A DNA stretch of 62,732 nt, taken from contig NW_007360639.1 of assembly GCF_000192795.1 (NCBI RefSeq), forward strand, positions 1 through 62,732. Direction: 5' to 3'. The notes below the pieces were generated by a model that searched no databases, was not told the DNA's origin, and saw nothing but the letters and a program-made list of their open reading frames with translations. The stretch is from Vavraia culicis subsp. floridensis. Lineage: Eukaryota; Microsporidia; Pleistophoridae. Below, piece by piece: positions 9,219-18,802 of this stretch; positions within the stretch are counted from its first letter, which is position 1; each line of letters begins with the position of its first letter. Position numbers and translations under genes: made by a program.

Positions 9219-10823
9219 CTCCATCTTTGCTTGATTTCAATAAAGAGCTACTCAAATAATATTATTAAACCAGGAATACACCATAAGCTCATTTATTAAA
9301 AATATTTATGTTGCGAAGCCGATAACATTAAAGTGAACAACAATAATTGCTTGGTACTCCTCACCGTTTGCACAAGCAATCATCAACTATCTCAACCGGT
9401 GAACATGCTTATTTGTGCTCTTCATGATACTTTGTACGATTTGGCAATCAAACGCTGTGGTGCTTACCATAAAAAAGATGTTACTACGTATCAAATGCAA
9501 TAAACGTAAATTAGCGGCAAAAATAGCTTTGGTGAACAAGTGTTGCTTGACTGATCAACATTTTATGCCGCTGCGATCCCTCCGTTTATAAAGCGAAATC
9601 GTACAGTACCTTTGAGATTGTCCCTTGTATTAAATGGCTTATTACGATGTTGTGATTCAATCGGTCCTCCATACCGAGAAATAGCATTATGTTTATCCTA
9701 ACTTCTTCAGGCAGTGTAACGGCATCCTCTTGAACGTATATTATCCCTATTATCGTACGTTTATTTAGTTAGAGTACATTTCTATTCCGAAGAGAGCTTA
9801 GTATCTTTTTGTTTGCTCTTATTTTTATCATTTATTACTTTCTTAGAAACTATAAAATGGTGCCTGAGTGCGGTAGCACGCAAACTGTTACATGGTATTG
9901 ATTAGAGAACGCATAAATGAGTGCATCAAAAATATAAAAACGATTAAACATGCATAAATAAAGGGGTGTTGTAATACGAAAAGATAAAAGAACGTACTTG
10001 ACTGGCAAAACGTACATGAACAGGACATGCACGTTACGCCAGGAATGGTTATATACAGGAGTTAGAGAGCGACAAAAAAATGACCAAAAGAACGGCATTG
10101 ATATGCACAAATGATGTGGATGGGAGGTAATGGTAACATGGTGTGGATAATTATGATGAAATGGTAATGATGGAGTGTAAAAGGTTCTTTTACTCGGGAT
10201 GAAATATGAGTAGAACGTATGAAGAACATTTTCTGGCAAGGTGTGGCGCAACATCGGTGTACACACACATTTTTATACCCCGGATTAGTGCGGAGAATAA
10301 TCAAGAAAAATAGCGTAAAAGCGCCCTGTGAGCGTTTATTACACATCAATGCTTCTATGGCATTGGTGAAGAAAGAAGTAGCATACAAATCAACCATGTT
10401 TGTTTTAAATACTCATGCTGTGTATTACCACAAAAAAGAAAGCAATCATTAACGGATTTATTGCTCTAATTATGGTACAAAAGTAAGGTAATGGCATTTA
10501 TACGGCATTATATCGTGGTTTGATATATTTTATCGCTACCATTGGTTGATTCTTGCGAGTTGACTGTTCTCCTGAACCGATTACCATTTCAGGCCAAACC
10601 ATGATATTTACCAAGAATCGGGAATGATTCGTGACACATGCTCTCAAAATCATTTGTTTAAATCGTTCCATGATTTGCCCTTCTTGATCAATCAAATGTC
10701 CCTCAACTATACCTCAAGAGCTTTCAAGGCTATTTCATCCAACGGTATCTTAGTATCATTCCAAAATCATATTTCAGCATCGCCTCCTGAGGTTGGTCTA
10801 CCAAAACACAACACGTGTCCCAC
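9219..10823. other. Intergenic, no gene seen
   Basis: About 1.6 kb. The longest open frame (minus strand, 9850-10266) begins with GTG and has no recognisable features. No RNA gene was recognised. Confidence 0.5.
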
Positions 10824-13754
10824 CTACTCAAGCGTAAGCTTGTACAACGAGTACTGGTCGTACAACAACAGAGTGGAAGAACCTGTAACAAATCGAAGGT
10901 GCTCCTGTCTCATATAGAATACCATATTGGCCGTATTGATGTCCCAAACCACCACCTCCTGCTCACTCACACATGCAAGGTACTCCTTGTAGATCATAAA
11001 CTTGAGCGGTCGGACGTACCACACAAAGATGATGTTCTGCCGGATTGTTCGTCCATACGAATCGATGAAGAAGCCCATGCTGTCATAGCACACTAGGAAG
11101 ACATCGTTATCTATCGTGAACACGCTCAGCGCTGTCACATTCTTAAGCCCTTTGAAGTAGAAGGGCACGCATAGATCGAGCGGATCAACGAGTTCCTGCG
11201 TCTTGAGGGTATCCGAATCAACCATTTCAAAATCACGGCACGCAATCACCAACTTGGTGTTGAAGAACGCGATATCGAACACGAGGCATCCTACGAACAA
11301 CTTGCGGTCCATCACAACGGACACGGAGCGGTTCTCGATCGTTACCTTAAACAGCGATACGGAGGTAGTTGAGTTGTTGCTCACGGTAAGTGATGCTATG
11401 GTAAGCTTGTTCAGCGTTATACCGTAGAAGAAATCGTCTGCGCTACGCGTTATGAGCTTGGTATGCAACGTGTCCTGGCTGGGCACAAACGGAGCACAGC
11501 ATATTTTGCTTGATTCCAAGAATACAATTATTTTGTTTGCCACATCGTACACCACCTTGTGCACGCCCTTGTCGTGCAGACTTACGAAGTGTGGACCTAT
11601 CTTTTTGAACAGCCCCTCCTTCGTACCGAACAGCAGGAACTGCTCATCCGCATGGAATATTCTGCGGTAGTCTCCCCTGTCTATACTGAACGTGTGATCG
11701 TTTATTTCCTCTGGTTGCTTATGCCCCAACATTCGTTTGAAGAATGAAACCCTGCGCTGGCCCTGCTCTATAGACGCGGAGCTGCTGCTCGTACTTTCCG
11801 TACTCTCATTCGAATTCAACTGTGTTGCGAATCGCAGCTTTCTTTGCGACATATTGTGCTCTTCTGTCACAGAATGCGATTTTTCTTGCCTTCTAGACAG
11901 CGACTTCTCATCACTCACTCCTGTGCCACTATTTGCAGCTCCATCCTCAGTTTTACCCGTGGAGTTGACGGTTTTACTATTTTTACTGACTGTAGCATTT
12001 AGTTCATCACGACCGCCGCTATTCTCATCACTATGATCGCTACGGTCTTCATCCCTTTCTTTGCGGTCTTCATCCCTTTCTATGCGGTCTTCATCCTCTT
12101 CGTTCTTCTCACTTACCGGACTTACACACCGTTTACATCCATTTTTCGTCTCCTCTTCAACTCCCTTTGATCTATTTTCGTTTTTTTTCACTGAAAGTGC
12201 ATCGGATAATATGCTATTTCTACCCATTCCTTCATTTTTCAATTCTTTGCTACGCTCTCCATCATTTCTCTCTTTTCCATCCGTTTTATCATTTCCTATT
12301 CCATCTGTTTTATCACCCGTACTGCCTTGGACCCTATCCGTTTTACTTCCCATTTCTTCCTTACTCCTCTCACCGTCTGCCTTGCCTTGAACCCTATCCA
12401 TTTTACTTCCTACCCCCTCCTTACTTCCCATTCCTTCCTTATCCGTCCCACTCATCACCTCAGGAGGCGCAGACCCGTCTATGTAGCTATCCTTGTTATC
12501 ATCAATCGATAAATCACCAATACTAACCGTACCATGCGACGAGCGCTTGTCCTCCTCATTTCCAATACTAAACTTAAGATCGCGTGTCGAACAGCACAGT
12601 ATCTCATAGTTGGTCTTCTCAAGCAGCGGACAAAGATTCACGCCAGGCTTAAAGTACTTCCTTACCTCCTCCATTGCAGCATGTATCACATCGAAATACA
12701 TCCTTTTGATCCTTTCATCCTTGAAGAAGATCACAACGATGTCCGTCCCGGCACGCTCAAGCAAAAACAACGGATTCATGCTCTCCAAGTACTCATTATC
12801 AAAGGTATAGCCGATGTTTCGCTCCGTCACGATGTACTTGAACAGTGGCAGCGGATCTGTTATGATGTACTTTATCTCTACATTGCCCTGCTTCACCACG
12901 TCACAGATCAGAATGACGGTATCGAGCACAATAAATCGGAGCATTTTCGGCTCTCTGATGTGTCTGTACTTGATGATTACGTCCCCTTCCTTCAGAATCT
13001 TTCGCTGCTTTTGGAACAAATTGAGCGGAATGCGGTTCTTCACGGACTCAGCGTAGTGCAGGTCAGCGCTGAACCGGAATATCTTGTAGCTCTCGTTTAT
13101 CGAGCCGTACGTTTGGTCCACATCCTTCGCAATTTCCTTGAGCTTTTGTACCGTTGTATTAATTCCCTCGATAAAGGAAGGGTTCTCCTCGTAGTGCAGC
13201 ACCGCATTCCACAGAATGGCATACCGTGCCAGCTTCTGACTCGCTCTATAAATAAAGTGCTTCGGTCCCAGCTCAATATTGCGCTTGTTGAAGAATTCCA
13301 TCAGCTCTTGCTTAAAAAAACGGTTCATATTGCACTCCTTGTCCAGATCAAACTCAACCGTGGGCAGTCTGCTCACGTAGTACCGGTACACCCCAAACCT
13401 GTTCAGATACTTGTAGTACACCGAGTGGTACTCCAGGTCCTTGAACATCTGTGCGCTCTCATCGGTCACCACGATAGGTTTACATACATCACCGGTCGAT
13501 ATTCCGTTCATCTCCCTGATGTACTCGTTCCTGCGGCCCAGTTCCCTTATTATCTGCTCGTGCAGTGCTATGATTGCATCCAGGTTGATGAACAATGTTT
13601 TGCTGAGCGAGTGCTTCTTCTCTACTGTGAGTGTCTCGGACTGGAAAAGATACCTTTTGAAGTCCTCGCCCCATATTTTAAGGTCCTGCACGTACGATTT
13701 CTCTGATTCGAATATTTCGGAAAGCGCCTCCAGTCTCTTCCGAAGTTGTTTCAT
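10824..13754 (-). CDS. Rho guanine-nucleotide exchange factor (DH-PH-CNH, Rom1/Rom2 type)
   Basis: Activates a Rho-family GTPase (Rho1 in fungi) to drive polarised growth and wall synthesis at the cell cortex. The DH domain lies at about residues 5-210 and starts with EIFESEKSYVQDL, the CR1 helix pattern. A PH-like region follows at about 225-365. A 300-residue low-complexity linker rich in K/E/D/S/G contains degenerate SKTDRVQG/GERSKE repeats. A C-terminal citron-homology (CNH) domain starts around residue 700 (FLLFGTKEGLFKK, then blades ending near 970). Fungal Rom2 has the same DH-PH-CNH order; no DEP domain was seen here. The start is the first ATG (13752-13754); no C-run lies close to it. 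The long antisense ORF at 12534-13706 is a shadow. A putative Rac/Rho-binding CYRI-like gene lies 7 kb away. Confidence 0.88.
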   Translation of the reverse strand: MKQLRKRLEALSEIFESEKSYVQDLKIWGEDFKRYLFQSETLTVEKKHSLSKTLFINLDAIIALHEQIIRELGRRNEYIREMNGISTGDVCKPIVVTDESAQMFKDLEYHSVYYKYLNRFGVYRYYVSRLPTVEFDLDKECNMNRFFKQELMEFFNKRNIELGPKHFIYRASQKLARYAILWNAVLHYEENPSFIEGINTTVQKLKEIAKDVDQTYGSINESYKIFRFSADLHYAESVKNRIPLNLFQKQRKILKEGDVIIKYRHIREPKMLRFIVLDTVILICDVVKQGNVEIKYIITDPLPLFKYIVTERNIGYTFDNEYLESMNPLFLLERAGTDIVVIFFKDERIKRMYFDVIHAAMEEVRKYFKPGVNLCPLLEKTNYEILCCSTRDLKFSIGNEEDKRSSHGTVSIGDLSIDDNKDSYIDGSAPPEVMSGTDKEGMGSKEGVGSKMDRVQGKADGERSKEEMGSKTDRVQGSTGDKTDGIGNDKTDGKERNDGERSKELKNEGMGRNSILSDALSVKKNENRSKGVEEETKNGCKRCVSPVSEKNEEDEDRIERDEDRKERDEDRSDHSDENSGGRDELNATVSKNSKTVNSTGKTEDGAANSGTGVSDEKSLSRRQEKSHSVTEEHNMSQRKLRFATQLNSNESTESTSSSSASIEQGQRRVSFFKRMLGHKQPEEINDHTFSIDRGDYRRIFHADEQFLLFGTKEGLFKKIGPHFVSLHDKGVHKVVYDVANKIIVFLESSKICCAPFVPSQDTLHTKLITRSADDFFYGITLNKLTIASLTVSNNSTTSVSLFKVTIENRSVSVVMDRKLFVGCLVFDIAFFNTKLVIACRDFEMVDSDTLKTQELVDPLDLCVPFYFKGLKNVTALSVFTIDNDVFLVCYDSMGFFIDSYGRTIRQNIIFVWYVRPLKFMIYKEYLACVSEQEVVVWDINTANMVFYMRQEHLRFVTGSSTLLLYDQYSLYKLTLE

Positions 13755-14115
13755 TTGTTTTGATTGAGGACGAACACGTAATTTATTAGGTGTACGTGTT
13801 TAAAACAATGTTACAGCACGTCATGCTGATGATTCGTTGTTTATACGCGTGGTGCTGTGTGATGTGTTGAACAACATTTTGAGCAGTGTTCTCAAATGAT
13901 GTACCGAGCAATGTTTATTGGTCCGGTGCAGGATATAGCAAATACATCAAGTCAAGGTATAACACACATATCAATAGCAGAGCATTCAAAAAATGATAGG
14001 AGATACGAACAAAACTGCAGTTCATACCAGAGGAACCACAGCGCATGACAAATACACGGATGTATGAAGAACCTGCTGCAAGGTACACAATTAAACCAAA
14101 GTGGTGCAATTTTAT
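13755..14115. other. Intergenic between RhoGEF and the TBC-gene repeat
   Basis: About 360 bp. It should contain the RhoGEF promoter, but no TATAAATA or C-run was found. Nothing else was seen. Confidence 0.5.
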
Positions 14116-14292
14116 CGCTAAAGAACGTAAAATGAAACTTAATTGTAATTTACACGCTTTATTAAACTACTCACCGCTAAAGAACGTAAAATGGAATTTA
14201 ATCGTAATTTACACGCTTTATTAAACTACTCACCGCTAAAGAACGTAAAATGGAATTTAATCGTAATTTACACGCTTTATTAAACTACTCAC
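14116..14292. repeat. 59-bp tandem repeat, three copies, overlapping the 3' end of the TBC gene
   Basis: Copies begin at 14116, 14175 and 14234 (period 59), and the repeat boundary runs into the last codons of the TBC gene at 14293. Read on the minus strand, each unit contains GGTGAGTAGTTTAATAAAGC, so both the gene's TAG stop and an AATAAA polyadenylation-like signal recur in each copy. Copies 2 and 3 are nearly identical; copy 1 differs at a few positions. Confidence 0.9.
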
Positions 14293-15319
14293 CGCTCGAG
14301 AAGTGCTCCCTCCTCATCTTGTCAGCAAGCGCAAACACGGTGAGCACGTCATCCTTCTTGGTCGCCTGCAGCACGCTCATGCACTCATCAAACTCTGATT
14401 CCATAATCGCCTTCTTCATCAGAATGATGATAGCGGCGCAGCAGTAGATCACCATCTCGAATCGGTAACTATCGGAGAACAGCTTGTCCCAGAGCACGAG
14501 CACCTGGTTGATGTCAAACTCGGAGCACAGCAGAAGCGACACCCATCTCAGATGAAACATCGTCTCACTTATTTTCTTGCGCTCCATCGCATTGTACAGC
14601 TCAATATCATACTTCTTCACCAATTCGAGCACACTGTTCATCTTCTTACGTATGCCCAGCGTGCAATCGTAGTCGTACTCCTTGACAAAGTGCTCGCCAA
14701 CCTCACTCATCAGATTAAAGAAGCAGAAGAATGCGTCCTCCTCCGCGTACTTCACATCATCGATATCCGAGCTCGTTGAGAACACGTAATATATGGGAAT
14801 AAGCACCATGTGCATGCCTTGCGTGTATCCTACGCTCGAGTTGGTCACCTTGAACGTGAGAAGAATGCGCTTGAGCGCATTTCTGTGCAGTTTATCCGAG
14901 CTTGAGTCGAGAAAAGTGCACTTCTGCTGGATATTGCTGTCCTCTATTCCCACCGTGACAGGCAGGATGCACACTCTGTCCACGTCCTTATTGATAGCAT
15001 CGTCGATTCCCGGATTGTCCATCAAAACGGTGTGTGCTTTCTCGTGGTAGAAGTGGTACAACTTCCTGCGCTCCCTCAGGTGAAACTCCGTCTTGAACTT
15101 GTTCTTGGGCAGGTAGCCCAAGAAGAGTTTCCAAAATTTTGGGCGCAGCAGCGAATTTGAATAGCCGTAGTAGCAGTAGTTCCTTAGTTCGTAGTAGTTT
15201 CTTGGAACGAAGTTCGTGAGATCGAGCTGCTCCGATATGTGCTTGTATATTTTGTACTCGGTGCGCTCCTCTATGTACTTGTTGCATTCGTGTTCAACAT
15301 CCATCATCTTGTCTTTCAT
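14285..15319 (-). CDS. TBC-domain Rab GTPase-activating protein (TBC1D13-like)
   Basis: Stimulates GTP hydrolysis by a Rab GTPase in membrane traffic. Both catalytic fingers of the TBC domain are present: the arginine finger INKDVDR (I109..R115, pattern IxxDxxR) and the glutamine finger YTQ (Y165-Q167). Around them are RPKFWKLFLGYLP (the first TBC helix block), EDAFFCFFNLM and FHLRWVSLLLCSEF. The last two blocks resemble TBC1D13-type proteins. The 344-residue protein is nearly all TBC domain. The start is the first ATG (15317-15319). Its stop and 3' flank have been tandemly duplicated in the 59-bp repeat. Confidence 0.9.
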   Translation of the reverse strand: MKDKMMDVEHECNKYIEERTEYKIYKHISEQLDLTNFVPRNYYELRNYCYYGYSNSLLRPKFWKLFLGYLPKNKFKTEFHLRERRKLYHFYHEKAHTVLMDNPGIDDAINKDVDRVCILPVTVGIEDSNIQQKCTFLDSSSDKLHRNALKRILLTFKVTNSSVGYTQGMHMVLIPIYYVFSTSSDIDDVKYAEEDAFFCFFNLMSEVGEHFVKEYDYDCTLGIRKKMNSVLELVKKYDIELYNAMERKKISETMFHLRWVSLLLCSEFDINQVLVLWDKLFSDSYRFEMVIYCCAAIIILMKKAIMESEFDECMSVLQATKKDDVLTVFALADKMRREHFSSGE

Positions 15320-15497
15320 TTTAAATTATTTTGGTGCGGAAGTCCTTGTGTAGAATAAAAGAGCATTCCTGATTCGTTTTTGTTATGGAATAGCATCTCT
15401 GATTCGTTTGTGATCTGTCACGGAATACGGCCGCGTATTGGTGCACATGAGACGAGGTGTTTCAGAGTGATGAGTTGCAGGTGTTTATTACGTTGGT

Positions 15498-15690
15498 TGT
15501 GCTGTGCAAAGCAGGTCCGTAAAATGACGAGGTGCTGTGCAGGGCAGGTCGGTAAAATGACGAGGTTCTGTGCAGGGTAGGTCCCTAAAATGACGAGGTG
15601 CTGTGCAGGGTAGGTCCCGTAAAATGACGAGGTGCTGTGCAGGGCAGGTCCGTAAAATGACGAGGTGCTGTGCATAGCTCTATAAAATGG
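15498..15690. repeat. 33-bp minisatellite, about five to six copies
   Basis: The element TAAAATGACGAGGTGCTGTGC followed by an AGGGYAGGTCC segment recurs, with AAAATGACG at 15521, 15554, 15587, 15621 and 15654 and a diverged copy at 15684. The period is 33, with one copy of 34 bp. It lies between the start of the TBC gene and the stop of the USP gene. Open frames on both strands through it are by-products of the repeat. Confidence 0.88.
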
Positions 15691-15991
15691 TAGAGCACCG
15701 TACATCTCCCGTACTTTTACGTTTTTTAGCTCAAGACCACTAAAACGGTGTACCCTACGCCATGGCAGAACCGGTACCATTAAAGATTCACCAACCACTC
15801 CTTCATCCTTGAATACGTTCCCTTAGCAGTCGTAGATCGTTCAATCTTTGGTTCCACGTTTATTTGATCGAGCGTACGAAGTGCGATGAAACATTTGAAT
15901 TGAACAGCAATTAGCACTTCTAACGAAAATAGCTGTGCCTGTAGCGTACGAAATAACGCAAGCAAAAATAAAACATCATATTTACTGACAC
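15691..15991. other. Intergenic, no gene seen
   Basis: About 300 bp downstream of the USP gene. A 71-codon minus-strand frame here starts with GTG and lacks recognisable features. Confidence 0.5.
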
Positions 15992-18802
15992 TCACCCCCG
16001 CATAATAAACACAATCTCGTTATCCTGCAGCTCAACCCGATCAGCATTGTCTAACTCCTTGTAGCACTCCCCATCAAAGAGCACGAGCTTGCCAAGGAAC
16101 CCGCACCTGATACGCACATCGCCAAACGTTTGTTCATTCTCATAGAAAAACAGGAACGGAAACCCTGTTACCTGGTACTTCGAGTCGGCGTACACGGCAT
16201 GGCACGCTCTAAAGAACTTTGAGCGTGTACACTCGAACACGAGCAGCCCGCCTGTGGTGCCCATAACATCATCGTCGTTCAGCACGCGTATTATCGGCGT
16301 GTTCACCACGCACTCAACAACGTAGTACGCCGTAAGATCGGACACACACCCCGGCTTGTACTTGTGTTTGAATTTGCTCACGGTGATTGACTCATCCACG
16401 GAGAGCACGTGAATATGGCGTATCCGGTTGTAATCAAGGCATCCCCTGCCAAAGTACACCAACCTACGCCCATCCTCCGTGTAGAACGGTACTTGGTTGG
16501 TTCTCAGGTCATTCACGCTCTCCTTGAAGTATGCGATCGCTACCTTCTGATCCATCAGGTATTCTTTCACGATGTCGGTCACCTGCGCGTAGTTGCACGT
16601 CCGCTTGAGGAACAGCGTGAAAGACCTGCTGCGGTTCACAAAATTGATGCACCGCCTGTCTGCAAGGTACCTCAGATGCTCGATCGCTCTCTCCGTGCTC
16701 GTGCACACGATGGCAATCGTTCCGTTCCTTGTGCCTGCATGCGTGCGTTTAGCACCAAAATCATCCTCGATGTACACCTCAAGGCTCTCATTCCCCATGT
16801 ACCGCACGATCGCATCGCTCACCTTCTCATCCTTTCCAATTACGATTATATCAATCAGCCGCAACGCGTTGCTGTAGTCATACTCCACGCTCTCCACATC
16901 ATCCAGCTTCTTAACGAACACCAGTCGGTGCTCATTCACAAAATCGTACTTTACGTTCGTAAAGAAACTGAAGATGAGCACGTTATCGCTCCACCTCACC
17001 TTCGTGCACAGCTCGCCGTCCCTAACCTCGAACACGTAGTGGTACTTCTTCTCCACGTTCATTTCCTTAAAATTTACGCTGTTCATGGTGTAGAGCTGGG
17101 TACGCGGGTAATCGCACGTAATGTTGTAGAAGCCTGGCCCGGTGTGCCCCTTGATGTTGTCCTTTGTCAGGATGTTGCAGTTGTACGAGCGCGCCTCGTT
17201 CGCCCTTATCTCTGACACAATTTCATCTGTAAGCGGCATCTTCTCCACGCTGTCATCTTTCAGATAGAAAAGGCCGTACGCACTGAACGGGAGTTCAACC
17301 TTACGATACGGGTGCTTGCCGCCCCTGTTGTGCTCGAGCACCTCATTCTCGGTCACCTTGGTGACGATATGATCGTTAAACTTCAGCCATACGCGCTGCC
17401 CGGCATCATCCTGCGCACACCGCACATAGCAGTAGTAGTGGCCATCACTGCTCACCCCGCTGTGCACAACCACGCCCTTGAGCATCAACCGCTCACCATT
17501 GATCTCCAGCTCATCCCGGAACTCGCAGTACCCGTTGTTCTTCACCACCTCGTTAGCATCCCAGTCCATGGAAAAGCGCTTGATCAGTACGAACAGAACG
17601 TCAGGCACTTTCCTGATCACCTGTCCCTTCACTGCGTCTACCAGTCCATGCGTATCGCACCGGTACTTATTATCACCGCACAGCTCGTACTCTTCAAAAT
17701 ACGCATCCATCGCCTCCTTTATGTTCTGCCTTACGTCCAGTTGCAGATCATAAAACTTCTCAACGCTCTCCTTCCTACATCCGCACTTCGCGTGGATGTA
17801 CTGCGTTATTTCGCCGTCAAACAGGCTGTTAAAGCACTTCTCGTCCGTTTCGTATTCGAGCTCGTCGAGCAGTTTCTTTGAGTATTCGTGGAAATCCTGG
17901 TGCTGGTCGAGAGGACCGAGCAGAGAAAGGTTCCTGAACATGAGATCGGGGTACACCTCGCTCTTGTAGGTGAGCAGCTTGTAGAACATCTGCTGTAGAG
18001 CCTTTAAGTTGTATTTATTTGTTTTCTTTTCCATTTTCCGCTTGTCCTTTCCCGAGCTATTTTCACTTAGTCCGTTGTTACTCAGCCCCTCTTTCATTCC
18101 GTTGTTGCTCAGCCCCTCTTTCATTCCGTTGTTGCTCAGCCCCTCTTTCATTCCGTTGTTGCTCAGCCCCTCTTTCATTCCGTTGTTGCTCAGCCCTCCA
18201 TCCATGCCCAATTCACCTGCCATACCGTCATCGTGCTCAACGGTCGTTCTAATGCTCATTACCCTGTTATAAAATGCATTTATATTGTAAAGCACCTGAA
18301 CCAACGAATTGATGTAGCAGGTCGCTCCCATATTTCTTATACCCACATACCCCGTGCTCCCCTTGCTGTTATAATCACCTATCAGCCTGATACGCACCTC
18401 AATCTCGATATTATCATCGATCTGATGAGCAGACTGAAACATGGCAGATGACTCTGCAGTGTGCATCGATATAGCCGTGTGCGTTGACATGCCAGTCTTC
18501 TCGCCCGTCTTGTCCGCAGACACCATATTGTTATTCACGTCCACATCGTTCCTAAAAAGGTACTTCCCGAAGTAATTGTCGAAACGGTTGTACTCGTAGC
18601 TCAGCTCAAAACTCTCGCCATTAATGGTAAAGTGTGTGATCGTGTGCGCAGGTATGATTGATGTGCCCCTGTACTCCAGCGACACGTACACACCATCGTA
18701 GTTCGCCAGTACTATGCGCCATATCCTGCCGTCCACCTCAAAATCGGGAGATTTGTTTTTGTGCTGTTTTTTTGGTAATGTTGTGTTCCATTTGAAATTC
18801 AT
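15992..18802 (-). CDS. MATH-domain ubiquitin C-terminal hydrolase (USP7/UBP15 type)
   Basis: Removes ubiquitin from proteins. About 936 residues: an N-terminal MATH (TRAF-like) domain at about 10-140 (starts with IWRIVLANYDGVYVSLEY); a USP catalytic domain with Cys box GIRNMGATCYINSLVQVLY (Cys near 160) and His box SSDGHYYCYVR (His near 453); and a C-terminal half of about 400 residues corresponding to the ubiquitin-like-domain region of USP7. The MATH-USP-UBL order is diagnostic of the USP7/UBP15/UBP21 group. Between the Cys and His boxes lies a five-copy 9-residue repeat, GLSNNGMKE. The ATG at 18800-18802 is chosen; the frame extends four codons upstream but only to a TTG. No C-run or TATA box is close. 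Confidence 0.93.
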   Translation of the reverse strand: MNFKWNTTLPKKQHKNKSPDFEVDGRIWRIVLANYDGVYVSLEYRGTSIIPAHTITHFTINGESFELSYEYNRFDNYFGKYLFRNDVDVNNNMVSADKTGEKTGMSTHTAISMHTAESSAMFQSAHQIDDNIEIEVRIRLIGDYNSKGSTGYVGIRNMGATCYINSLVQVLYNINAFYNRVMSIRTTVEHDDGMAGELGMDGGLSNNGMKEGLSNNGMKEGLSNNGMKEGLSNNGMKEGLSNNGLSENSSGKDKRKMEKKTNKYNLKALQQMFYKLLTYKSEVYPDLMFRNLSLLGPLDQHQDFHEYSKKLLDELEYETDEKCFNSLFDGEITQYIHAKCGCRKESVEKFYDLQLDVRQNIKEAMDAYFEEYELCGDNKYRCDTHGLVDAVKGQVIRKVPDVLFVLIKRFSMDWDANEVVKNNGYCEFRDELEINGERLMLKGVVVHSGVSSDGHYYCYVRCAQDDAGQRVWLKFNDHIVTKVTENEVLEHNRGGKHPYRKVELPFSAYGLFYLKDDSVEKMPLTDEIVSEIRANEARSYNCNILTKDNIKGHTGPGFYNITCDYPRTQLYTMNSVNFKEMNVEKKYHYVFEVRDGELCTKVRWSDNVLIFSFFTNVKYDFVNEHRLVFVKKLDDVESVEYDYSNALRLIDIIVIGKDEKVSDAIVRYMGNESLEVYIEDDFGAKRTHAGTRNGTIAIVCTSTERAIEHLRYLADRRCINFVNRSRSFTLFLKRTCNYAQVTDIVKEYLMDQKVAIAYFKESVNDLRTNQVPFYTEDGRRLVYFGRGCLDYNRIRHIHVLSVDESITVSKFKHKYKPGCVSDLTAYYVVECVVNTPIIRVLNDDDVMGTTGGLLVFECTRSKFFRACHAVYADSKYQVTGFPFLFFYENEQTFGDVRIRCGFLGKLVLFDGECYKELDNADRVELQDNEIVFIMRG
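18072..18199 (-). repeat. 27-bp in-frame minisatellite inside the USP gene
   Basis: Five copies begin at 18072, 18099, 18126, 18153 and 18180 on the plus strand (period 27) and encode a GLSNNGMKE unit. Copies are almost identical at DNA level. The array lies between the catalytic Cys and His boxes, about residues 200-243. Confidence 0.92.

Noticed and set aside
8773..9234. 153-codon ORF overlapping the broken secreted tail
   Set aside because: The alternative frame with Ser/Pro/His repeats is more protein-like; this one looks like its shadow.
9850..10266. 138-codon minus-strand ORF
   Set aside because: Begins with GTG, is rich in H/P/Y/F by chance composition, and has no promoter motif or family.
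12534..13706. 390-codon plus-strand ORF
   Set aside because: It is exactly antisense to the DH-PH part of the RhoGEF, whose family motifs are clear. Its own sequence has no recognisable features.
16409..17215. 268-codon plus-strand ORF (and 17312-17881)
   Set aside because: Antisense shadows of the USP gene.
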